A stretch of 64,000 bases of DNA, from NCBI GenBank assembly GCA_041741535.1, contig JBGSJV010000045.1, forward strand, positions 15,817-79,816, read 5' to 3'. The translations under genes and the position numbers were made by a program. Each line of letters begins with the position of its first letter. Within the stretch, counting starts at the first letter, position 1. Origin of the DNA: M30B19 sp041741535 (GTDB lineage Bacteria; Planctomycetota; Planctomycetia; Pirellulales; Pirellulaceae). This document shows positions 53,801-62,600 of the stretch, piece by piece. Under the pieces are notes generated by a model. The model did not search any database and had not been told where the DNA came from. It saw only the letters and a list, made by a program, of their open reading frames with translations.

Positions 53801-56371
53801 CTATTCGCGAGAAATCGTTTCGTCCAAGTTCAACAGCACTCGCGCCGCGTCCAACGACGTTAGTCCCGCCAAGACCGCAAGCTCTTCGTCGCTGGGATGT
53901 CTCGACGTGCAACGTCGGAATGCGGCGACCATTCCTTCGGCTTCAATCTGTGTCGCTAAGTTTTGCGCCAACTCAAAGAAGCCTGCGTCGTTCATCAGCG
54001 TCAATGCTTGGAGGGGAGTATTGCTGCGCAGTCGCCGCGTACAGGTTTGCACGCCATCCGGCGCGTCGAAAACGTTCAGGAAAGGCGGGGGAACGGCTCG
54101 ATACGTGAACGTGTACAAACTGCGACGGAATCGATCCGGCCCAGCGCTGGCTTTCCACGGTCGATTGACTTGCCCTAGGCTCATCGCGCCGTCTGGCAGT
54201 GGTGGATAGACCGGTGCCCCGCCTAAAGTCGCGGTGAGACTGCCACTGGCCACGAGCGCCGCATCACGCACCAGTTCAGCCTCCAATCGTATGCGTTGTT
54301 GTCGCGCGAGCCAACGATTGTCGGGATCGATTTCCCGGAGGGCTTCGCTAATGTTGGACGATTGTTGATAGGTCCGGGACATGACAATCCAGCGATGCAG
54401 TTGCTTGAGACTCCAGCCCTGTTCGATCCACTGCGCTGCCAATGCATCCAACAGTTCTGGATGTGACGGCGACGTTCCTTGTAATCCAAAGTCGTTGTCG
54501 GACTCGACCAATCCCCGTCCGAAGTAAACTTGCCAAACTCGGTTGACCATCACGCGGGCCGTCAGTGGATTGTCGGGCGAGACCAACCACCGAGCCAGGT
54601 CCAAACGGTCGGGAATGACGCCGCGTGCAGTTAACGGTGGCAACACCGCAGGAGTCCCGGGCGACACCTCCGCGTCTTTTCGCGTAAAGTCGCCTTTGAT
54701 CAGCACATGGGTGGGACGCCGTTGGGTTCGTTCTTGCAAGACAAGCGTGGTCGTTTCAGTTGGTGTTTCGGTCGTTGCGGCGGTGCTGGGATTTGAATGA
54801 TTGACTTTCAGTTTGGGTTCGTCTTGTTGATTAAAAAATGCGAATAGCTGATAAAACTCGGTCTGTGAGATAGGATCGAATTTGTGGTCGTGACATTGGG
54901 CGCAGCCGATGGTTAGGCCTAACCAGACGGTGCCGGTCGTGGCGACTCGGTCGACTACGTTTTCGATGCGAAATTGTTCGACGTCGATACCACCCTCTTC
55001 GTTATGGGGCGTGTTGCGATGGAAGCCCGTGGCAATCTTTTGGGACTCGGTGGCGTTGGGTAGTAGGTCGCCAGCGATTTGTTCGATCGTGAACTCCGTG
55101 AAAGGTTGATCGTTGTTCAGGGCGGCGACCACCCAATCGCGATAGAGCCAGATCTGACGAGGGGAATCGACCGAATAGCCGTTGCTATCGGCGTAGCGCG
55201 CTTGATCCAACCACCATCGGCCCCAGCGTTCCCCGTAATGGGGACTGGCCAACAACCGCTCGACGGTCGCCGCATAGGTTGCTTGTGGATCGACCTTATA
55301 TTGAAGCAAAAACGCGTCTTGTTCCGCCAGTGTTGGCGGCAAGCCAATCAGATCCAGGCTCAAGCGACGGAGCAACGTTTCCGGGGGTGCCAGCGGCGAA
55401 AACGCAAGGTCGTGGTTCGCTCCAGAATCCAAAGCAGTGTCGCGGTTCGCTCCGCGAACCATAGCAGTGCCGTGGTTCGCTCCGCGAACGTTGGTAGAGT
55501 CGTGGTTCGCTCCGCGAACCTTCGTTGGATCGCGGAGCGCTCCACTACCCTCGCGGAGCGCTCCACGATCATGGCCAACCGCGATCCAGTGATCGATGAT
55601 TTCGCTGGGAGTGGCCGCTGGTGCCGGTTCCGAGCGCCCGGTGGTCTTGGTATTCAGTGGCTGGAAAGCCCAATGTTCGGCGTAGACCGCTCCGGTCTCG
55701 ATCCAACGTTGCAGCAGTTGTTTTTGTTCCGGGGTCAACGGTTTGCCGAATTCCGGCGGCGGCATGATCGCGCCCGGGTCGTCATGAAAGATGCGCTGAA
55801 TCAATTGGCTGGAGTTTGGATTGCCAGGCACAATGGCCTCCCCGCTACCAGACGTCAAAGCTCCGTCACGCGTATCCAAACGCAGATCGGCTTGTCTTGA
55901 GTGGGCATCAAAGCCGTGACATGCGTAGCAGTGATTGGCCAAGATCGGGCGAATTTGTCGATCGAAGTCGAGCTCGTCCGAGCGGCCTTGTGATGGGACC
56001 ACGAACCAGACCGCGGCCCAAGAAATCGCAGTCGCCAGCAAGTAGGGACCGAGCCACCTCGAGCCCACGGCACGCGACGGTTGGTGGGGAGTCGCAATCT
56101 GTCGTGGTTCGCTCCGCAAATGATCGTTGGATCGCGGAGGGATCCGCGACCATGACGGGTCAGTTTGTCGTGGTTCGCTCCGCGAACCAACGTCGGATCG
56201 CGGAGCGATCCACGACCATGACCGGTCAGTTTGTCGTGGTTCGCTCTGCGAACCAACGATGGATCGCGGAGGGATCCGCGACCATGACGGGTCGATTCGT
56301 CGCGGAAGGGCGTTTGGTTGTTTGGGCATGGTTGTTTGATCGGTCCATGGTTGCCGTACCCCGCTTGGCAT
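53801..56371 (-). CDS. Planctomycete cytochrome-c-like/DUF1549/DUF1553 protein with in-frame tandem repeats
   Basis: An 856-residue membrane-anchored or exported protein. Residues ~30-95 are three copies of a 22-residue repeat (DPSWSRIPPRS...SEPRQT). A signal/anchor helix follows (LLATAISWAAVWFVV, ~110-125). The planctomycete cytochrome-c-like domain has the heme motif CYACHG. About 40 residues of a decapeptide repeat (VRGANHD-type, four copies) come next; then DUF1549 (LDLIGLPPTL, HYGERWGRWWLDQARYAD, GCAQCHDHKFDP) and DUF1553 (ARVMVNRVWQVYFGRGLVE, SNTPLQALTLMND). An in-frame GTG at 56068 would skip the N-terminal repeats and give a normal signal peptide; it is a serious alternative start. 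It is paired with the DUF1501 gene downstream. Confidence 0.88.
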   Translation of the reverse strand: MPSGVRQPWTDQTTMPKQPNALPRRIDPSWSRIPPRSIVGSQSEPRQTDRSWSWIAPRSDVGSRSEPRQTDPSWSRIPPRSNDHLRSEPRQIATPHQPSRAVGSRWLGPYLLATAISWAAVWFVVPSQGRSDELDFDRQIRPILANHCYACHGFDAHSRQADLRLDTRDGALTSGSGEAIVPGNPNSSQLIQRIFHDDPGAIMPPPEFGKPLTPEQKQLLQRWIETGAVYAEHWAFQPLNTKTTGRSEPAPAATPSEIIDHWIAVGHDRGALREGSGALRDPTKVRGANHDSTNVRGANHGTAMVRGANRDTALDSGANHDLAFSPLAPPETLLRRLSLDLIGLPPTLAEQDAFLLQYKVDPQATYAATVERLLASPHYGERWGRWWLDQARYADSNGYSVDSPRQIWLYRDWVVAALNNDQPFTEFTIEQIAGDLLPNATESQKIATGFHRNTPHNEEGGIDVEQFRIENVVDRVATTGTVWLGLTIGCAQCHDHKFDPISQTEFYQLFAFFNQQDEPKLKVNHSNPSTAATTETPTETTTLVLQERTQRRPTHVLIKGDFTRKDAEVSPGTPAVLPPLTARGVIPDRLDLARWLVSPDNPLTARVMVNRVWQVYFGRGLVESDNDFGLQGTSPSHPELLDALAAQWIEQGWSLKQLHRWIVMSRTYQQSSNISEALREIDPDNRWLARQQRIRLEAELVRDAALVASGSLTATLGGAPVYPPLPDGAMSLGQVNRPWKASAGPDRFRRSLYTFTYRAVPPPFLNVFDAPDGVQTCTRRLRSNTPLQALTLMNDAGFFELAQNLATQIEAEGMVAAFRRCTSRHPSDEELAVLAGLTSLDAARVLLNLDETISRE
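55410..55590. repeat. 30-bp tandem repeat x4 with palindromic core
   Basis: Units start at about 55411, 55441, 55471 and 55501; each carries GGTTCGCTCC followed in most by GCGAACC, a hairpin. Two GCGGAGCGCTCCAC segments follow at 55532-55566. The 30-bp period equals ten codons, so the DUF1549/1553 frame stays open. Confidence 0.88.
56101..56298. repeat. 66-bp tandem repeat x3 with two palindromes per unit
   Basis: Units begin at 56101, 56167 and 56233. Each holds GGTTCGCTCCGCGAACC-like and GGATCGCGGAGCGATCC-like palindromes. The 66-bp period equals 22 codons of the DUF1549/1553 gene. It shares its first palindrome with the 30-bp array at 55410. Confidence 0.9.
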
Positions 56372-56545
56372 TGTAATCGATGTTCGAAAGTGATTCTGGA
56401 GTGAGCGGATAAACTTGATGGTAGGTCCATAGCGGAAGTGCGGAAAAAACTATAAAATGCGACCGCTTCGGTTGGGGCTGGGTGGGAAGCCGGGCGCGAT
56501 GATATTTCGAAATTCGGATCGGGAATTGGACTGAGGGATTTGAGC

Positions 56546-56887
56546 ATGACGAAGAAGAAAGCAGCTACCGAAGACGGCGAAGCCCCGAAAAAAACGGTCA
56601 AGAAAGCTGCCGTAAAGAAGGCTCCGAAAGCCGAGGGCGAAGAGGGCGTCAAAAAAGTCAAGAAAGCCGCCGCCAAGAAGCCCTCCAAGTCCAAGTCCAA
56701 GAAAGCGGCGGAAGCGGACGCTCGCGTGAAGCTGTTTTGGGGCGTGTTTTCTCCGACCATGAAACGCGTGGCCGTATTCCACTACCACGAAAAGAAGTTG
56801 GCGGAAAAGAAGGCCAAGGACATGAGCGACGGCAAGTCTCCGCACTTCGTCGCCAAGATCAAAGAAGCCATCGATCCAACGGCATAA
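56546..56887 (+). CDS. Small lysine-rich protein with histone-H1-like N-terminus
   Basis: A 113-residue basic protein. Residues 1-~55 are Lys/Ala-rich with KKAAVKKAPK and KKAAAKKPSK motifs like eukaryotic H1 tails and bacterial Hc1/AlgP-like DNA-binding tails. Residues ~58-113 form a compact region (VKLFWGVFSPTMKRVAVFHY, KKAKDMSDGKSPHFVAKIKE) that I recall as conserved in planctomycetes but cannot name. Nucleic-acid binding is a reasonable inference from the charge. ATG 56546 is preferred; a TTG at 56540 would add two residues. A strong terminator follows at 56957-56997. Confidence 0.75.
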   Translation: MTKKKAATEDGEAPKKTVKKAAVKKAPKAEGEEGVKKVKKAAAKKPSKSKSKKAAEADARVKLFWGVFSPTMKRVAVFHYHEKKLAEKKAKDMSDGKSPHFVAKIKEAIDPTA

Positions 56888-56956
56888 CTGGCCGTTCTAG
56901 CATTGCGACCGTACTGGCGAGTCCCATCCATTCTCGGGTTGTCGCCGATAAAACGT

Positions 56957-56997
56957 AAAACGTACGTCAGCCAAGTTTGGCTGACGTACGTTTTTTT
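56957..56997. terminator. Bidirectional intrinsic terminator
   Basis: An 18-bp perfect stem (AAAACGTACGTCAGCCAA at 56957-56974, complement 56977-56994) ends in runs of A and T. It serves both converging genes, ending at 56887 (plus) and 56996 (minus). Confidence 0.93.
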
Positions 56998-58123
56998 AGG
57001 CTTTGGCCGCTTCGGTCTTGCTGGATTCTGGCTTATGTGGCTTGGGTTTTGGAGCGGTGATCAGCACGGTGACAGCACCGGCGATTACTAGGAAAAGGCT
57101 CAAGTAAAAGAACGTGCCAACTTGGCCCCACAGTCCTTTGGTTATGATTTCCGAAAACGTGTTGACGACGGGGGCAATGCCAAAGACCAAGGGCATCACA
57201 AAAATGGGTCGTCCACCAAAGTTGAAAGCGTAAATGATCCCCAGCGCGCCGACCGCGCCCAACGATCCGCCTAAAATACTCCAAAACCAGCCGTCCATGC
57301 GGAACCACGAGCCAGGTTCTGGTCGAAATCCTGGTTGAATCAATAGGGGGAAAATCACGGCAACAACAAAGTAGGCCAAGCCCACGCACAAAAAAGGACG
57401 CATGCGACTGCCGCCCATGACCGCTTGGCCCTTATGCAGTACTGGACCGTAGGCGCCCCAACACATAGCGGTCAACAGAATAAACGAGCCCTGTAGAATC
57501 AACGACGCAAACGCCCCGCGATCTTCGTCTTTGAACTTGGTGGGCTCGTCTTTGAAAACAACCGGTGTGGCAGGCACGGCTTCCGGCGAAGATTCTTCGC
57601 TGGGAACATTGACGGCAGGTTGTTCGATCACCGCTTTCGTTTCGGTCTTTGGTTTTGATGGTTTGTGGACCAAGACGCCCGCTGCACCAATCGCAACGAT
57701 GATAATCCCCAGATAAAAAGGCCACGTTGCTTGTTTCAAGTTGCCCGACATCATCATCGTGACAAAGGTATTCACCACGGGAGCACAGCCAAACACCAAC
57801 GGCATGACGTAAATAGGGTCTCCGCCAAACTTCAGGGCCAAAATAATGCCCAACGCACCGACGGCTCCAATCGCCCCAGCGGCAAAGCTCCAAATAAAGC
57901 CCTTCATGGTCCAGTGGCCGACTTCCCCTTTGGTTCTTAGCACCAGAGCAGGCACCACGACTGCAACCAAGAAATACGCCAATCCCACGCAAATAAATGG
58001 TCGAAACGCGCTTCGTTGGCCTTCGCCCCCAAACGCATCTTGGCCCAAGTGCAGCGTCGGGCCGTACAACCCCCAGCTAAAAAAGGTCAAAGCGACAAAC
58101 GGCAAAAACATCAAGCCCTTCAT
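56996..58123 (-). CDS. Internally duplicated multi-pass membrane protein
   Basis: A 375-residue inner-membrane protein made of two similar halves of about 150 residues joined by a charged linker (~155-210, rich in Lys, Glu and Pro). Matching segments: SWGLYGPTLHLGQ and CWGAYGPVLHKGQ; RPFICVGLAYFLVAVVVP and RPFLCVGLAYFVVAVIFP; GAVGALGIILALKFGG and GAVGALGIIYAFNFGG; PLVFGCAPVVNTF and PLVFGIAPVVNTF. Each half has about four or five membrane segments. It resembles drug/metabolite-transporter-type duplications in general plan but I cannot assign it. ATG 58123 has AAAGGG upstream. The C-terminal ~20 residues are Lys/Pro-rich. Confidence 0.78.
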   Translation of the reverse strand: MKGLMFLPFVALTFFSWGLYGPTLHLGQDAFGGEGQRSAFRPFICVGLAYFLVAVVVPALVLRTKGEVGHWTMKGFIWSFAAGAIGAVGALGIILALKFGGDPIYVMPLVFGCAPVVNTFVTMMMSGNLKQATWPFYLGIIIVAIGAAGVLVHKPSKPKTETKAVIEQPAVNVPSEESSPEAVPATPVVFKDEPTKFKDEDRGAFASLILQGSFILLTAMCWGAYGPVLHKGQAVMGGSRMRPFLCVGLAYFVVAVIFPLLIQPGFRPEPGSWFRMDGWFWSILGGSLGAVGALGIIYAFNFGGRPIFVMPLVFGIAPVVNTFSEIITKGLWGQVGTFFYLSLFLVIAGAVTVLITAPKPKPHKPESSKTEAAKA

Positions 58124-58249
58124 GGCGGCCCTTTGTGGAATGAGGTGCGGGTATGGCGAGTTTCAGTTTAACGGTTCCGCAGCGGACTGCCCACCGGGTG
58201 AGGTCTTATGAACGAACGGCAAATAAATTTAGATCAATATGAATCAATC

Positions 58250-58874
58250 GGGGACAGTCACTGTGGTTCTAATCAGCCGATCGCCGAGTTCGCGAAGAGC
58301 CGACAAAAGGGGACAGTCACCGTGGGACTGGCGGGGACGAGCGTTGGGGCGAGCGGGGACAGTCACCTTGGTTCTTTCGGCCAGAATGGGGACAGAGTGG
58401 GGACAGTCACCGAGTGTGGAGTGGCGGAGACAATTGGGGGACCGTCACCGTTATCCTTCGAGCCGAGAGCGGGGACAGTCACCGAGGGCCGCGTGGGGAC
58501 AGTCACTGCGGTTCTTCGCCGCGAGACCATTGGGGGACAGTCACGTTGGTTTTTTCTTCACCCCGGGAGCATGAATGGGGACAGTCACGCGCGGGACGCG
58601 AGGGCCGCGTGGGGACAGTCACTGCGGTTCTTCGCCGCGAGACCATTGGGGGACAGTCACCTTAGTCCTTCGAGCCGAGACCGGGGACAGTCATCGAGTG
58701 TGGAGTGGGGACAGTCACCGTGGTTTTTTCTTGCTGCAAGTTAACCGACAGTCCATCTCGCCGCGTGGGAGCGGGGACAGACACGAAGAGGCACTCGAAG
58801 CGTGTGAGAGCGGGGATGTGAGAGCGGACAGACACGAATTGACACTTGAATCGCGTGGGAGCGGGGACAGACAC
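58250..58874. repeat. Array of GGGGACAGTCAC motifs
   Basis: About twelve copies of GGGGACAGTCA(C), at roughly 58250, 58309, 58355, 58399, 58471, 58495, 58534, 58577, 58611, 58650, 58683 and 58707, plus variants (GGGGACAGAG, GGGGACCGTCACC, and three GGACAGACAC copies at 58773-58874). All are in one orientation with irregular 15-70-bp spacing. A 61-bp segment is exactly duplicated (58484-58544 and 58600-58660). Confidence 0.9.
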
Positions 58875-58916
58875 GTGTTGTCGGTTCACAGCGAATGGTT
58901 GAGAGGGACGACTATT

Positions 58917-59005
58917 CGGTTCTCACTTCCGGAGCGATCGGGACGCTCGCTCTACTATTCCGTTCCCACATCCGGAGCGATCGGGGCGCTCGCTCTACGA
59001 TTCCG
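58917..59005. repeat. 44-bp imperfect direct repeat
   Basis: Two adjacent copies of a unit containing TCCGGAGCGATCGGGACGCT, separated by no more than a few bases, differing at several positions. The core GGAGCGATC recalls the palindromes in the DUF1549/1553 gene. Confidence 0.6.
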
Positions 59006-59139
59006 GGGCCCTGCCGATGGGAAAGTCGACCTCCCGCGCAGGTCCGGCGACACCGAGAACCATAGCCCTCGACCGCCGAATCAGATAAAATCGGTCACTC
59101 ACGTCTCCAAGTAGCACCGGACACCTCCCTGAAGATCAC

Positions 59140-59373
59140 ATGACTCCTGAACAACAATTTGTGAACGCCTGGAAGATGGTGGCACCGGTTCTGGAAGAAC
59201 TTCAGGCCGCGAAACTCCGCGCGATGCGGCCTAAAGAGGGAGCCTTGATGCTCGGTGCCAACGCTTCACCGACCGAGTGCTTCTATTCCAATGCCTTAGC
59301 CCGCTGGCGAGCGTGGATGTTGCACTGGCGAGTTCTTGAATCCACGACGGTAAATCGAAAGCAAGGCTCATGA
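59140..59373 (+). CDS. Small hypothetical protein, possible partner of a nucleotidyltransferase
   Basis: A 77-residue protein. The opening MTPEQQFVNAWKMVAPVLEEL resembles small proteins that I recall encoded directly before AbiEii/MNT-type nucleotidyltransferases in planctomycetes. Its stop overlaps the ATG of the next frame (ATGA at 59370-59373), as in such pairs. The C-terminal half (RWRAWMLHWRVLES) does not look like the usual conserved end, so this gene may also be degenerating. No membrane segment or signal is seen. Function unknown. Confidence 0.45.
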   Translation: MTPEQQFVNAWKMVAPVLEELQAAKLRAMRPKEGALMLGANASPTECFYSNALARWRAWMLHWRVLESTTVNRKQGS

Positions 59374-59555
59374 TTTCGAGAAGCCTGTGGGAAAGTGCCC
59401 TGGAGTTGCAGAGTCTTCTGAGCACCGAACGATTGGACTTCGCCTTCATTGGCGGCCGGGCAATCCAACGCTGGGGACAGTGCCGCTACGGCCCGTCGGG
59501 TGCTGCGCACAATGGACTCCTGACACCTTTACCAGTCCCTAAGTTTTGGATTTGA
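59370..59555 (+). pseudogene. Truncated nucleotidyltransferase (AbiEii/MNT-like) remnant
   Basis: The first ~40 residues (LQSLLSTERLDFAFIGGRAIQRWG) match the N-terminus of nucleotidyltransferase-fold proteins, where FIGGxAxQRWG is followed by the catalytic Asp-Val-Asp. Here the frame runs into 20 unrelated residues and stops before any catalytic Asp appears, at 61 residues against ~200 or more in intact proteins. It is therefore read as a remnant after a deletion or frameshift. polA starts 67 bp further on. Confidence 0.6.
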
Positions 59556-59622
59556 CCAAGCCGACGTCGTCAAACTCGTATCCACTTCATTCCTCTCCGT
59601 GGGCCCAACGAACCAACCGAAC

Positions 59623-62600
59623 ATGCCGAAAAAAAAATCTTCCTCCTCGTTGCAAATGAGCCTGTTTGGGATCGATCAGTTTGATGCCCCAGCCGATCCA
59701 AGCCCCAAGTCGTCAGCGGCAAAAGCCGGGTCCGCCAACGCCACCGCAACGGGGGCAACCGCCGACCATTCTCAAGTGATGGAAACTGCCGTGCCGCCCA
59801 CTGGCCCGACACCCGACGCCACTCCCTTGCTGGCAACCCCGTCCGGAAAACTCGTCGTGGTCATCGATTCGATGGGCGTCTTGTACCAAGTCTTTCACGC
59901 CATGCCAGAGATGAGTTCCCCTAGCGGGCAGCCGGTCGGAGCCGTCCACGGTTTCCTACGCGACATCTTGGATCTGCTGGACAAATTGCAGCCGGACTTC
60001 CTGGCGTGTGCCTTCGACAAAGGCAGCATCACTTTCCGCAACGAAATTTATCCCGAATACAAAGCTCATCGTGACCCCATGCCCGACGATCTGCGGCCCC
60101 AGATTGGTTACGTGCAGACATTGCTGCAAGCGCTGAACATTCCGATACTGGAGTTGGCTAACTATGAAGCCGACGACATCATGGCTACCGTTGCCGCACA
60201 AACCGAAGCGGCGGGTGGACGGTGCTTGTTGGTCACCAGCGACAAGGATTGCCGCCAACTAATTTCATCCCAAGTGCAAATCTACCATTCACGCAAGGCC
60301 GCGATCTACAACGAGAAAGATCTGTTGGTCGATTGGGGGATTCGCCCAGATCAAGTCGTTGACTTTCAAACGTTGGTCGGTGATCCAACCGACAATGTGC
60401 CCGGCGTTCCCTTGATCGGGCCCAAGTTGGCGCAGCAACTGTTGAATCAATTCGACAACTTGGATGGGATCTTTGCCAACGCCGATTCGATCTCGGGGCA
60501 AAAACGCAAAGAGAATTTGCTCAACTCTCGCGAACTCGTCAAAACCAGTCGTCGATTGGTCGAATTGGATCGCAACACACCGATTCATTTTGATTGGACC
60601 TGGCTGCAAGTCGGTGGCGCGGACTTGGCCCAGGCGGTAGCGTTGTGCGAAGGCTTTGGATTTCGTCAACTGACGGCTAGGGTCAAACGCTTGGCGAACA
60701 GTCCGGTCGCAAACCCTCACGTGCCGCGTGATCGTGGGCAAGACTTGGCCGTGCGCGAAACCTTGGTTGGCCAGGGCCTTGACTCAGCCGTATCGGAACC
60801 GGTAGTTAACCAGAGTCAGGTGGCGTTGGATTATCGCTTGATCGATTCGCCCGCCAAGTTGCAAGAATTGGTGGCTCAATTGCGTCGCTGTCGCAAGATC
60901 AGCTTCGACACCGAAACCACGTCGACCCAACCCCGGGCGGCTCGGTTGGTGGGGCTCTCGTTTTCTTGGGCCGCGGGTGCCGCAGCCTACATCCCTATTC
61001 TCGCTCCGCCGGGCGAAGCCCACTTGGATTGGGAAACGACGGTTCGTCCCGCGCTGCAGCCGATATTCGCCAACTGCGAGATTCTCAAGATCGGTCAGAA
61101 CGTCAAATACGATTGGTCGGTCTTGCAGAATCATGGCGTGACCGTGCAAGGTACGATCTTCGACACGATGGTGGCGGATTACCTACTGCAACCCGGACGC
61201 AACACACATGGACTGGAAGATTTGGCAGATCGTTATCTCGGACTTAAAGCCACCAGCATCAAAGAGCTGATTGGCAGCGGCAAACACGAAACCACGATGG
61301 ACACGGTACCGCTGTTCAAGATCGTTCCTTACGCTTGCCAAGATGCGGACTTTGCCTTTCGTCTGGAAGAACTATTGCGAGCGGAATTGATTGCTTCAAA
61401 ATTGGACGAACTGTTTTTTCAAGTCGAGATGCCACTGCTGCGAATCCTGGCTGAAATGGAACTGCGCGGCATCAAGATTGATACCGAACAATTGGCAGCG
61501 TTCAGTCAGCTGTTGTCCAAGCGGTTGGCAACCTTGGAGGAAGAAATCCGCCGCCAAGCAGGTCGCGCGATCAATATCGACTCGCCGAAACAGTTGGCCC
61601 AATTGTTGTTCGAAGAACTCAAATTGCCCGTCATCAAGCGAACGGCCTCAGGCCCGAGCACGGACCGCGAGGTCTTGGAGCAATTGGCCGAAAAACACGA
61701 ACTCCCCGCCATCATTATCCAGTATCGCGAGGCGGCCAAACTCAAGAGCACCTATGCCGATGCCTTGCCGCAGATGGTATTGGAGAGCACGGGACGTGTT
61801 CACACGTCGTTCATGCAAGACGTCGCCGCGACGGGGCGCTTGAGTAGCAAGGACCCGAACCTGCAAAACATCCCGGTGCGGACCGAGGAAGGCCGTAACA
61901 TTCGTCGAGCGTTTATCCCCGGCAACCCCGATTGGTGGTTGTTGATGGCGGATTACTCGCAGATCGAACTCCGCATGTTGGCCCATTTCTGTCGTGATGA
62001 AAATCTTTGCCAAGCGTTCCAAGATCAATTGGACGTTCACGCCAAGGTCGCGGCGGAAGTCTTTCAAGTGCCGTTAGCCGAAGTCTCGAAGGAGCAACGC
62101 CGCCGCGCCAAGGCGATCAACTTCGGAATTATCTATGGTCAAAGTGCATTTGGTTTGGCCAAAGAATTGGACATCAGCCGCGAGGAAGCCAGTGCTTTTA
62201 TCGAAGCGTATTTCGGACGTTATCCTCGTGTCTTGGAATTCATGGAATGGACGCTGAAGCAAGCTCGTGAACGCGGTTATGTGCAAACCATCTTGGGCCG
62301 CCGACGACCGGTCGAAGGCGTGCGGCCCAACAGCAACTACAAGTCTCGCAACATGCCCGAACGGATTGCAATCAACACGGTCATTCAAGGTTCGGCAGCG
62401 GATCTGATCAAGTTGGCGATGCTGCGAGTCGCGGGCAGTTTACGGGATTCGGGACTGCAGGCTCAATTGCTGTTGCAGATTCACGACGAGTTGGTATTCG
62501 AAACTCCGGCCGAAGAGATCGATCCGTTGGCTCGTTTGGTCAGCGAGGAAATGAACCGCGCCTATCAAATTAGCGTTCCGCTGCAGGTGGATGTCGAAGT

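Larger units (their letters stand above)
58124..59139. other. Repeat-rich non-coding kilobase
   Basis: About 1 kb without a credible gene. 58250-58874 is an array of GGGGACAG-type motifs, described separately. 58917-59005 holds a two-copy ~44-bp repeat. Open frames here arise because repeats avoid stops and are not considered genes. Confidence 0.7.

Noticed and set aside
55410..56298. Tandem repeats in the DUF1549/1553 gene as CRISPR or integron-type sites
   Set aside because: Units are head-to-tail without unique spacers, and the frame of a conserved gene runs through them.
58250..58874. CRISPR array
   Set aside because: The repeated motif is only ~12 bp, the spacing is irregular (15-70 bp), part of the spacers are duplicated, and there are no cas genes.
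58208..59114. Overlapping open frames of 111-179 codons in the GGGGACAG array
   Set aside because: They translate the repeat itself (Gly-Asp-Ser-His and similar) in several frames at once; no start or fold supports a gene.
59480..59500. GGGGACAG at 59472-59480 inside the nucleotidyltransferase remnant as part of the repeat array
   Set aside because: It falls on the codons for the conserved Arg-Trp-Gly-Gln of this protein family, so chance is the simpler explanation.
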